From Chloroflexota bacterium (GTDB lineage: Bacteria > Chloroflexota > UBA11872 > VXOZ01), in contig VXOZ01000489.1 of the NCBI GenBank assembly GCA_009839775.1, positions 1 through 5,732 on the forward strand: 5,732 nucleotides of DNA. The letters are read 5' to 3'. The notes under the pieces were generated by a model. That model worked only from the letters and a program-made list of their open reading frames with translations. It was not told where the DNA came from and ran no database searches. How positions within the stretch are numbered: position 1 is the first letter of the stretch; each line of letters begins with the position of its first letter. This document shows positions 1 through 5,732 of this stretch, piece after piece. The position numbers and the translations under genes were made by a program.

Positions 1-516
1 CTGCTCGTGGGATGCACGCTGATGGGACTGGAGATTTGGCGGGAGATGCGGGCAGTTGATCTGCTGGAAACGCTGCCTGAGGTTGATAGCGAGCGGATCG
101 GCTTCTACGGTCTTTCTCAGGGCGGCAAGATGGCGCTCTGGTTTCCGCCGCTGGAACCGCGCATTCGTGCCACCATCATCTCGGCTTTCTACAACGAGCG
201 CACCAAGAAGCAGCTTGTAGCATCGCCTCACTATCGACCCTTCATAAACACCAGCGAACAGTCGTACTTCGAGCCGGACTTCCTCACCGAGTTTTCCGAT
301 TTCGATCTGGCGTCGCTGATTTGCCCGCGTCCCGTGATGATCGAGCATGGACAAAAGGACAGCTCGTATTACATCGAGACGGCACGCGAGGAGTTCTTTC
401 CGCTGAAGGAGATCTACGAGCGTCTCGGAGTCGGTGAGCGCTGCGAATGGGGTGAGTTTGACGGTCCGCATGAGATTCATGGCGTTGAGTCTTTTGCGTT
501 TCTCGACCGTTGGCTG
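1..516 (+). repeat. Hydrolase internal repeat, unit 1 (visible part)
   Basis: This is the protein-level duplicate of 1111-1626. The two align without a gap at an offset of 1110 bp (370 codons). By hand count about 97 of 166 residues are identical from MGLEIWREM to the FLDRWL/FLDKWL end. Serine, aspartate and histidine are all kept, so both units look catalytically intact. The matching N-terminal portion of this unit should lie left of the window. Confidence 0.85.
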
Positions 517-1647
517 AATGATGGCAAGCCGCCCAACCGGAGTGCCCCTACGGCGGACGTGACAACCACGCCGCCACCTCCGGTCTTTGTCGATCAGGCT
601 GCCATCCAAGCTATGCGGGATGATACGAACGCGCAACACGATCGCTACTTGGACGACCTCGCCGATCAGGCGTACGGGGTGCGTGCAGAGCGTTGGCAAC
701 GGGACTATTCCAGCGCGGAGGCCTACACGCGGTCAGTCGCACCGAACCGCGAGGCGTGGCTGGCAATGATGGGCGGGTTACCGCCGGCAGAGGAACGGGT
801 GCCGCTTGATCCCGAACGCCGCGTGGTGGCGGATCGACCCGATCACACGGTGTATGCCGTTACGCTGGGTATGCTGCCTGGGGTTAGGCTTTTCGGGTAC
901 TTGCTGGTGCCTAAAGGGATCAGCGAGCCCCGTGCTGCGGTGGTGACGCAACACGGGCTCGGCGGAGCGGTGCAAGCCGTGGCTGGCCTGCTGGAAGAGG
1001 ACGATGCCTACCATCGCTATGGCCGGCGCCTGGCGGAACGGGGCTACGTGGTTTTTGCGCCGCACTGCATCAACGGTACCCCACGGCGGGTGCGTTTGCA
1101 TAACAAGGCAATTGTAGTAGGCAGGCGGTTGATGGGCCTAGAGATTTGGCGGGAAATGAAAGTGATCGATTACTTGCAATCGCTGCCGGAAGTCGATCCG
1201 GAACGCATCGGCTTCTACGGTCTCTCGCAAGGGGGTACGATGGCGCTCTGGCTAACGCCGCTGGAGTCGCGCATCCGGGCGGTGGTGGTCTCTGCCTACT
1301 TCAATGAACGCACGCGAAAGCTCAATGTAGAGTCCGAACACTACCGCGCCTACGTGACGACGGACGAATTCCATCAGTACTACCTCGGTCAACTCTTGGA
1401 ATTCTCCGACGCTGATCTCGGGTCTCTCATCTGTCCCCGTCCGCTTTTCATCGAACAGGGCACGCAAGATCGAGCGGTCTATTACAAGGAGGCAGAGGTA
1501 GAGTTTGCGCGGCTTCACACCCACTACGCGCGGCTGGGCCTCGGCGACCGCTGTGTGCTGGGCATTTTCGAAGGCAGGCACGAAATCTACGCCAAGGAGT
1601 CGTTTCCGTTTCTCGATAAGTGGCTGGAGCACACGCCTACGGCCTAA
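1..1647 (+). CDS. Tandem two-domain alpha/beta hydrolase (dienelactone hydrolase / acetyl xylan esterase-like), 5' truncated
   Basis: The frame is open from base 1, so the start lies upstream; it ends at TAA 1645-1647. About 548 residues are visible. Two homologous alpha/beta-hydrolase catalytic halves lie in one frame. Both carry the nucleophile elbow GLSQGG (serine codons at 115-117 and 1225-1227), a likely acid Asp in GQKD/GTQD (358-360 and 1468-1470) and a His in GPHEIH/GRHEIY (469-471 and 1579-1581). The second unit is complete: a helical lead-in from about base 600, an oxyanion-type HGLGG near 952-966, then the catalytic part. The first unit lacks its N-terminal part in this window. A Pro/Thr-rich linker (about bases 523-585) separates them. 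The family includes ester hydrolases such as acetyl xylan and cephalosporin C deacetylases and dienelactone hydrolase; the substrate here is unknown. The gene is convergent with the isomerase gene, 112 bp away. The fold is confident, the exact activity is not. Confidence 0.88.
   Translation: MLVGCTLMGLEIWREMRAVDLLETLPEVDSERIGFYGLSQGGKMALWFPPLEPRIRATIISAFYNERTKKQLVASPHYRPFINTSEQSYFEPDFLTEFSDFDLASLICPRPVMIEHGQKDSSYYIETAREEFFPLKEIYERLGVGERCEWGEFDGPHEIHGVESFAFLDRWLNDGKPPNRSAPTADVTTTPPPPVFVDQAAIQAMRDDTNAQHDRYLDDLADQAYGVRAERWQRDYSSAEAYTRSVAPNREAWLAMMGGLPPAEERVPLDPERRVVADRPDHTVYAVTLGMLPGVRLFGYLLVPKGISEPRAAVVTQHGLGGAVQAVAGLLEEDDAYHRYGRRLAERGYVVFAPHCINGTPRRVRLHNKAIVVGRRLMGLEIWREMKVIDYLQSLPEVDPERIGFYGLSQGGTMALWLTPLESRIRAVVVSAYFNERTRKLNVESEHYRAYVTTDEFHQYYLGQLLEFSDADLGSLICPRPLFIEQGTQDRAVYYKEAEVEFARLHTHYARLGLGDRCVLGIFEGRHEIYAKESFPFLDKWLEHTPTA
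1111..1626 (+). repeat. Hydrolase internal repeat, unit 2 (matching part)
   Basis: This is the counterpart of 1-516 and carries the same catalytic triad candidates. Nucleotide matches are strongest around the nucleophile elbow (1207-1251 against 97-141) and the GLEIWREM segment. They fall away elsewhere, as expected of an old duplication kept by selection rather than a recent copy or an assembly duplicate. Confidence 0.85.
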
Positions 1648-1759
1648 GGCATCCGCAGGTTGTTGACCGCAGACTGCGCCAAGGACCGTAGTCATTTGCG
1701 CGGAACTCTTGCTTGAGAATCCTCTTTCTTACAAATGGCTTACAGTTGTGGGCAGGTGT

Positions 1760-2596
1760 TCAGTTGGAGAGAAAGCCGACGGACCGTAAGTGTTCCACGC
1801 TGCGGACGACGCGCTCGTGGCGCTGCTCCAGCGTTGGTTCCGGCTCGCCTCTAATGCCCTCGATCTCCAAGCTGTACGGGCCGAAAAAGCCCGCATTGTT
1901 TGTTATCTCGCCTATCCGCGCGAAATCAACAGCGCCGCCGTCACCCATGGCCGTGAAGTACCAATCCCGGTAACCGCCGCGGCTATCCTTGAGGTGCATA
2001 TGCACCACGTAGTCCATGACCTGTTCGAGCTGTTCGTAAACATCTGCCCCTTCGTTGTAGAAAAGGATGTTGCCCGTATCAAAGTTGATGCGAATGGCGT
2101 CGTGCTGCAGGGCTTGCATGGTATCGAGGATTGCATCGGCATTCTGAGTGATGCCGGGGTGCGTTTCGAGGGCAATGGTAAGCCCGTGGCTGGCCGCCAC
2201 GTCGCCAATGGCCCCCATCTTGTCGAAGAAGTCTTTCCGGTCTTCTTCTGCCGGTTCCCCGCCCAAGCCGACGAAGAACTTGGCGCCAATGAGCGCCGCC
2301 AGGCGCATGCGCTCCGCTATACGCGCAAACCCATCAGGATCCATGAGATTGTCGGAGCCATTGGCGCTGATCACGGTCAGGCCATTAGCGTCGAGCTCCC
2401 GCTTGAGATTCTGTATCCCCTCGTCGCCGAGTTTTTCACTGGCGACGACGTCTTCGGGGATTTCCAGCACACCGCCGTGCTGTTTCATGGCGAGTTCGAG
2501 GTGCGTGATGCCCGCCTGCGGCGCAAGATCAATCGCCGCGCGCACCCCGTAACGGCCGTAACAGTTTGTAAAGACTTCTAGCAAGTTGCTCGGCAT
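1760..2596 (-). CDS. Sugar phosphate isomerase/epimerase (xylose isomerase-like TIM barrel)
   Basis: This gene encodes 278 residues, a normal length for the AP endonuclease 2 / xylose isomerase-like TIM-barrel family (hexulose, tagatose or inosose epimerases and dehydratases). The expected divalent-metal ligands sit in order on the barrel strands: Glu144 in ALETHPG, Asp173 in NFDTGN, His199/His201 in HMHLKD, and Glu244/Glu246 in SLEIEG. An early HLELAMKQHGG segment fits the first strands. The frame is open further upstream to 2653, but ATG 2596 is chosen because AAGGAG lies 6 nt before it and the extra 19 residues (basic, Pro-rich) do not resemble the fold. No signal peptide is seen, so it is cytoplasmic. 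It probably isomerises or epimerises a sugar or sugar acid; the substrate cannot be assigned. It ends at TGA, convergent with the hydrolase gene, and is 482 bp downstream of the sulfatase stop, so it is probably transcribed separately. Confidence 0.88.
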   Translation of the reverse strand: MPSNLLEVFTNCYGRYGVRAAIDLAPQAGITHLELAMKQHGGVLEIPEDVVASEKLGDEGIQNLKRELDANGLTVISANGSDNLMDPDGFARIAERMRLAALIGAKFFVGLGGEPAEEDRKDFFDKMGAIGDVAASHGLTIALETHPGITQNADAILDTMQALQHDAIRINFDTGNILFYNEGADVYEQLEQVMDYVVHMHLKDSRGGYRDWYFTAMGDGGAVDFARIGEITNNAGFFGPYSLEIEGIRGEPEPTLEQRHERVVRSVEHLRSVGFLSN

Positions 2597-2602
2597 GATC
2601 TG

Positions 2603-2608
2603 CTCCTT
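2603..2608 (-). promoter_or_regulatory. Shine-Dalgarno AAGGAG for the isomerase gene
   Basis: The minus strand reads AAGGAG, then six bases, then ATG at 2596. The match and spacing are close to ideal. This site decides the start in favour of the internal ATG over the upstream in-frame one at 2653. Confidence 0.8.
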
Positions 2609-2759
2609 TGGTTTTCGCTGCGTACGGGCGGCTGGCCCATGCGGTTGTTTCAAGGCAGCCTTTCGCGTTCACGAGGCTATTGTAACCATTCGGCGCCGCG
2701 CTTGCTGGATCAGTTCTACGCCTTGTTCAAGATGAGGGTGGTCATGCGCTTGGAGAGGC

Positions 2760-2804
2760 GGGGGACAAGCCCCAAAGTTGTCGCATGCTGGGGCAAAGCC
2801 CCCA
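2760..2804. repeat. Two successive small hairpins of similar sequence
   Basis: GGGGACAAGCCCC (2761-2773) and GGGGCAAAGCCCC (2790-2802) differ at only two of 13 positions. Each folds as a 4-5 bp G/C stem with a 3-5 base loop. The outer GCCCC (2769-2773) and GGGGC (2790-2794) can also pair with each other, so alternative folds exist. They look like degraded copies of a short interspersed repeat; no function is evident. Confidence 0.5.
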
Positions 2805-2850
2805 CGGACAAAATGGCAATGAACACCGCGCCTCACGTCCCCGTAGCGTA

Positions 2851-2897
2851 GGTTTGCAACCCCGGATCGAGTACGGGGCAGGCTCTGCGCCCGCCTG
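2851..2897. repeat. Cluster of short inverted repeats
   Basis: Three small inverted repeats follow closely: GGTT-TGC-AACC (2851-2861), CCCCG (2860-2864) with CGGGG (2874-2878), and CAGGC (2879-2883) with GCCTG (2893-2897). Each alone is weak, but their density in 47 bp matches the style of the hairpins at 2760-2804 and suggests remnants of interspersed repeats. Confidence 0.4.
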
Positions 2898-2916
2898 TCG
2901 ACACGCTGCCATTTCC

Positions 2917-2954
2917 CCTCACCCCGGCCCTCTCCCCCGGGAGAGGGGGCAGGG
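2917..2954. repeat. REP-like palindromic element (CCCTCTCCC / GGGAGAGGG)
   Basis: Arms CCCTCTCCC (2928-2936) and GGGAGAGGG (2939-2947) form a perfect 9-bp inverted repeat with a 2-base spacer, preceded by CCCCTCACCCCGG. In one plus-strand frame it reads SPHPGPLPRERG, a peptide string often seen in spurious annotations because this kind of intergenic palindrome is dispersed in many bacterial genomes. It is therefore called an interspersed repeat, not a gene. It lies about 125 bp past the sulfatase stop and could also stabilise or end that transcript. Confidence 0.7.
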
Positions 2955-3078
2955 CGCGCCCAATGAGCGTACCGTCTTAATCTTTATGCGACAGCATTGA
3001 GGAAAAGCTCCCGCGCTACGGCACGGCTGCAAAGATCAAGCGTTAGCTCACGAGAGAGCACTAATCGAGCGCACGTGC

Positions 3079-4563
3079 CTAGTGACGCACGTCGGCGTCG
3101 CTGTATTCGGTGCGAAAGCCCGCATGATTGGTTGCCGTATTGCGGCGGTCGGCAGTGGTCTCGACCTGCGGCTCTCGCACCGGAAGTTTGCCCTCTTCCA
3201 GGTAGACCGATTCTCGTTCTCGGTGCCTTGCTATCAATTCGCCTTGTAGTTCCTGCTTCTTGGCCGCATAGCGGGATTCGTGGGCCAGATTGTGCAACTC
3301 CGCCGGATCGTCAGCAAGATTGAAGAGGTGCTCCGTGGGACCCTCAGGGTACCAAATGTACTTCCACTGCCCGTCCGTAATTGCCAGATAGACGCACGGG
3401 ATGCGTTCTGCCTGCGGCCAGCGCGGGCCGCTCATCCCCTCCAAGTAGCGCCGGGGATGTGCCAACTCGCCGCGCGCCAACGCGACCAGGTCCTGACCGT
3501 CCGTATCGCTCGGCGGCTCGCCTCCTGCTACCGATACGAGCGTCGGCAAGATGTCGGCGTGGGTGATCGGCACATCCACTATCGTGCCGTGGCGGCGATT
3601 ATCCCAGCTTTGCGGCATGCGCAGGATGAACGGCACGTGGGAGGAGGGTTCATAGAAGAACGTCTTGGCGCCGTTGCGGTGGTCGCCGAGCATCTCGCCG
3701 TGATCAGAGGCAAACATGATGAAGGTGTCGTTGAAGAGGCCGCTGTCCTCGAGCGCGCTGATAAGGCGGCCGATGACGTTGTCGATCTGTGTTATGAGTC
3801 CGTAGTAGACAGCGCGTGCCGCGTGAATCGCTTCGTCAGGGATGGAGTCGAAGGCGCGCCGCTGCGCCTGGCGGTCGAATGAAATCGGGCAATCTTCGCT
3901 GTCGCGCCAGGCGCCGACGGCCGGCGCGGGAATCGGGCTGTTCTGATACATGGAGTAGTACGGCTCCGGCGCATCGAGCGGCGGATGGGGCTTGGCAAAC
4001 GAGCACCAGAGAAAGAACGGCAGCGTCGGATCGCGGCGCACGAGGATGTATTCTACGCACTGCTCGGCAATCCAGGACGTGAGAGTCATGCTCTCCGGCA
4101 CGGTCGCGAGCGTTGGGTACAACTCATTCTGCCCGAGGCCATGGTGCATTGGCTGCCGCGCGCTGCCGGAGTGACGGATGTCGCGGTAGTAATCGTCGGG
4201 CAGGATCATCTCCTCAAAGCCGTGACGCACGCGCTGCGGTCCAAAGTGCATCTTGCCGATGGCGGCGGTCTGATAGCCGCAGGCGCGCAAATAGGTAGGC
4301 AGCGTCCCTTCCCTTCCCATCACATTTGAGGTCTGATCGTTGTTGGCTACACCGTGGGTAAAGACCTGTGTGCCCGTCATGATGCCGACGCGGGCAGGCA
4401 CGCAGAGCGGGCAATCGGCGTAAGCACGCGTAAACTGCACGCCTTGGTAGCCCAGCAGATCGATGTGCGGCGTGCGTAGAAAGGTGGGCTTGGCATCGCC
4501 GGTAGTATCAAAGCGTTGTTGGTCCGTGGTAATAAGCAGGATGTTGGGCCGAGCACCGGACAT
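3079..4563 (-). CDS. Sulfatase (formylglycine-dependent, arylsulfatase superfamily)
   Basis: This gene encodes 494 residues, a normal full length. The N-terminal part has the NILLITTDQQR strand with metal ligand Asp14. The active-site motif CVPAR (Cys54 to Arg58, followed by TG) fits CxPxR, where Cys is converted to formylglycine by a maturase not seen here. The second sulfatase signature GYQTAAIGKMH is at 96-106, with Lys104 and His106. Further expected residues are FAKPHPP (Lys191, His193), SDHGEMLGDH (Asp287, His288), a candidate Lys300, and the C-terminal FNLADDPAELHNLA block (about 414-427). Sulfatases hydrolyse sulfate esters; the substrate is not readable. ATG 4563 is preferred because the conserved fold begins right after it; an in-frame GTG at 4614 would add 17 residues. 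Neither start gives a signal peptide, which suggests cytoplasmic action on imported sugars. The ribosome site is weak (AGGG about 11 nt upstream). Confidence 0.92.
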   Translation of the reverse strand: MSGARPNILLITTDQQRFDTTGDAKPTFLRTPHIDLLGYQGVQFTRAYADCPLCVPARVGIMTGTQVFTHGVANNDQTSNVMGREGTLPTYLRACGYQTAAIGKMHFGPQRVRHGFEEMILPDDYYRDIRHSGSARQPMHHGLGQNELYPTLATVPESMTLTSWIAEQCVEYILVRRDPTLPFFLWCSFAKPHPPLDAPEPYYSMYQNSPIPAPAVGAWRDSEDCPISFDRQAQRRAFDSIPDEAIHAARAVYYGLITQIDNVIGRLISALEDSGLFNDTFIMFASDHGEMLGDHRNGAKTFFYEPSSHVPFILRMPQSWDNRRHGTIVDVPITHADILPTLVSVAGGEPPSDTDGQDLVALARGELAHPRRYLEGMSGPRWPQAERIPCVYLAITDGQWKYIWYPEGPTEHLFNLADDPAELHNLAHESRYAAKKQELQGELIARHRERESVYLEEGKLPVREPQVETTADRRNTATNHAGFRTEYSDADVRH

Positions 4564-4660
4564 TCTTTCAATTTCCCTATTCTTCACGTTGCGGCAGTGG
4601 ACATTCTGAAACACAGCTTCACAGAGTTACGTTTGCACAAGCGGCTAGTCCTACTTTACA

Positions 4661-4728
4661 GGATTCTCCCTTACAGTTTGCAGGCGCTTTTGCCCACGTG
4701 GTCACAGGGGCCCCATGTTGGAGAATCC
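4661..4728. promoter_or_regulatory. Possible operator region upstream of the sulfatase gene
   Basis: A 9-bp inverted repeat, GGATTCTCC (4661-4669) and GGAGAATCC (4720-4728), brackets a CCACGTGG palindrome (4694-4701) that extends symmetrically as TGnCCACGTGGnCA (4691-4704), plus GGGGCCCC (4707-4714). The block lies about 100-165 bp upstream of the sulfatase ATG and past the hairpin of the binding-protein gene. No clear -35/-10 pair was found nearby, so regulator binding is an inference. Confidence 0.25.
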
Positions 4729-4739
4729 CAGTGAAACGA

Positions 4740-4769
4740 CAGCGGGGTCGGCATTTGCCGACCCCGCTG
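4740..4769 (-). terminator. Strong hairpin, probable terminator of the binding-protein gene
   Basis: This is a perfect inverted repeat with 14-bp arms (4740-4753 and 4756-4769) around two bases; a realistic loop is four bases with a 13-bp stem. It starts 35 bp after the stop codon of the binding-protein gene. On the minus strand it is followed by TCGTTTC, a poor U-tract, so it may act by rho-independent termination or as a 3'-end stabiliser. It separates that gene from the sulfatase gene. Confidence 0.7.
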
Positions 4770-4804
4770 CCCAGTCTCTGCTTAGCTACTGGTTGTCTGT
4801 CCCG

Positions 4805-5732
4805 CTAACCTTCACCTGAGAAGTACGCAGCCATCTCGTCGGTGATCAGCTTTTGGAACCAATCCGCGTACTCGCGTGTGTCGATTTGACCCAGTTGGTA
4901 TTGCTCGCGGTAGCGTGGGCGCGCCTCATTACGGATCTTCTCCCAGGCGCTGTACTTCAGCATGCCCCAACCGTGGGGTCGGGTCTGTTGCGCTTGGAGG
5001 AAGTACGCTTTGGGGTCAATGCCAAGCTGGTTGCGGAACACTTCCTGGGAAACCTCAGAATACGCCGGATCCAGGAACGGAGAGACCACATGTCCGGCCG
5101 TGCGCGGGAAGCGTCCGGCGTTCTCCGGTGTCATGAACCACGTGAACACCGTCCACACGGCCTCTTCCGTCCCTGCATTGCCAATCTGCAGGCCGTGGTT
5201 TGAGATGCGGGCCGAGCGGCTGGGACCGTCACCGTCGTAGGGTAACGTGCCGGCCGCCCAGTTGAAGTTCGTGTCCTGGTTGATGAAGGATACCTGCATG
5301 CCGATCTTGCCGGTGACGAAGGTATTCATCCGCTGGCCGCCCTTGAGCTCGTTGGCTTCGTCCGCGTTGGGCTGCACGTGGTACTTGACCTCGGTTACGT
5401 CCCGCCAGAATTCAAGCCCCTGCATGATGCCGGGCGAGTTAATGAAGGCGACCTTCTTGTCATCGTCCCACGGGCCCTGGCCGAAGTAGGTGCCGGTGGT
5501 CTCGCCGGCCGCGTTGCCGCCGCCCAAGCTGCCGCCAAAGCCGAACTGCCCGTCGCCGGTCAACTTCTGCGCGTACTCGAGGAACGTATCCATGTTCCAC
5601 CACTTGGCGTTCACGTCCACCGGCGGCTCTTGCAGACCCGCCTCGGCGAACATGTCCTTGTTGTAGGCCATGGCATCGGAAGACGTGCTGATGGGCATGC
5701 CGCCCAACACACCGTCGAGCACCCACTCGAAC
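4805..5732 (-). CDS. ABC transporter extracellular sugar-binding protein (family 1), 5' truncated
   Basis: The frame runs off the right edge (first visible residues FEWVLDGVLGG) and ends at TAG, leaving 308 C-terminal residues. Family 1 (MalE/UgpB-type) solute-binding proteins capture sugars or oligosaccharides outside the membrane and deliver them to an ABC permease. Supporting features are a hinge-region segment of the type GGMPISTSSDAMAYNKDMFAEAGL (5640-5709), FVTGKIGMQVS, a WTVFTWFMTPENAGRF helix and a GHVVSPFLDP segment, all in the usual order. The N-terminal roughly 100-130 residues, with the signal peptide expected for the family, are outside the window. No permease gene follows it: a strong hairpin and then the sulfatase gene do, so the permeases must lie upstream or elsewhere. 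The ligand is unknown; the sulfatase and isomerase neighbours make a sugar plausible. Confidence 0.88.
   Translation of the reverse strand, partial: FEWVLDGVLGGMPISTSSDAMAYNKDMFAEAGLQEPPVDVNAKWWNMDTFLEYAQKLTGDGQFGFGGSLGGGNAAGETTGTYFGQGPWDDDKKVAFINSPGIMQGLEFWRDVTEVKYHVQPNADEANELKGGQRMNTFVTGKIGMQVSFINQDTNFNWAAGTLPYDGDGPSRSARISNHGLQIGNAGTEEAVWTVFTWFMTPENAGRFPRTAGHVVSPFLDPAYSEVSQEVFRNQLGIDPKAYFLQAQQTRPHGWGMLKYSAWEKIRNEARPRYREQYQLGQIDTREYADWFQKLITDEMAAYFSGEG

Larger units (their letters stand above)
2597..3078. other. Gene-free gap with repeat-like hairpins
   Basis: This 482-bp stretch lies between the isomerase start and the sulfatase stop. The reading frames in it are short and show no family pattern or convincing ribosome site. 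It holds the isomerase leader (about 2597-2750), a run of short G-tract/C-tract hairpins (2760-2897), a REP-like palindrome (2917-2954), and about 120 bp downstream of the sulfatase with only a weak stem-loop. No promoter with both hexamers was found. Confidence 0.6.

Noticed and set aside
778..1695. Minus-strand open frames opposite the hydrolase gene (778-1101 and 1252-1695)
   Set aside because: The opposite strand carries conserved catalytic motifs and these frames show no domain pattern, so they are shadows.
1790..2581. Long open frame (263 codons) on the plus strand opposite the isomerase gene
   Set aside because: It is an antisense shadow of a confidently recognised TIM-barrel gene, has no recognisable family pattern of its own and no clear ribosome site.
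2679..2684. TACAAT on the minus strand as a -10 box for the isomerase gene
   Set aside because: The hexamer and position (about 80 bp before the ATG) are reasonable, but no acceptable -35 box lies 16-18 bp upstream, so a promoter cannot be supported.
2639..2851. Plus-strand 70-codon frame starting near the isomerase leader
   Set aside because: No ribosome site or family resemblance; it overlaps the hairpin repeats.
2785..3000. Plus-strand 71-codon frame in the isomerase-sulfatase gap
   Set aside because: Much of it is a translation of hairpin repeats, including the SPHPGPLPRERG string typical of a REP-like palindrome; it is not a gene.
3043..3064. Weak stem-loop (GCTC/GAGC plus TTA/TAA) just after the sulfatase stop as a terminator
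   Set aside because: The stem is short with a bulge and no T-tract follows on the minus strand.
4564..4614. Upstream GTG start (4614) for the sulfatase
   Set aside because: It would add 17 polar residues that are not part of the sulfatase fold, and its ribosome site is no better than that of ATG 4563.
5460..5726. Minus-strand 88-codon Arg-rich frame overlapping the binding-protein gene
   Set aside because: It is an out-of-frame shadow of GC-rich coding DNA; the overlapping frame has a clear solute-binding protein pattern.

Overview
The window reads as about 5.7 kb of bacterial chromosome of moderately high GC with four protein genes, two cut by the window edges. I see no tRNA, rRNA, CRISPR array, transposase or phage gene. 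Formylglycine-type sulfatases, AP endonuclease-like TIM-barrel sugar isomerases, large dienelactone-hydrolase/acetyl-xylan-esterase-like hydrolases and family 1 sugar-binding proteins occur together in polysaccharide-degrading lineages (marine or sponge-associated Chloroflexota, Poribacteria, Planctomycetes-like groups). The sequence alone does not fix the phylum; a Chloroflexota- or Poribacteria-like environmental genome is a low-confidence guess.

Layout: (1) 1-1647, plus strand: the 3' part of a long alpha/beta-hydrolase gene. It encodes two homologous catalytic domains in one reading frame, offset by exactly 370 codons and joined by a Pro/Thr-rich linker. (2) 1760-2596, minus strand: a complete TIM-barrel sugar phosphate isomerase/epimerase, convergent with the hydrolase and preceded by a strong Shine-Dalgarno. 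(3) 2597-3078: a 482-bp gap without a credible gene, holding small G/C-rich hairpins and a REP-like palindrome. (4) 3079-4563, minus: a complete sulfatase with a CxPxR formylglycine site and no visible signal peptide. (5) 4564-4804: a noncoding stretch with an inverted repeat, a CCACGTGG palindrome and a perfect 14-bp-arm hairpin that probably terminates the next gene. (6) 4805-5732, minus: the C-terminal part of an ABC-transporter sugar-binding protein whose N-terminus lies beyond the right edge.

Together the genes suggest carbohydrate scavenging: a binding protein for uptake of a sugar or oligosaccharide, a probably cytoplasmic sulfatase to remove sulfate, an isomerase/epimerase for the sugar, and a hydrolase that may remove ester groups. 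The substrate cannot be read from the sequence. The gaps and the hairpin argue that the three minus-strand genes are separate transcription units rather than one tight operon. The most unusual item is the double-domain hydrolase. I found no evidence of a wholly new defence or mobile system.
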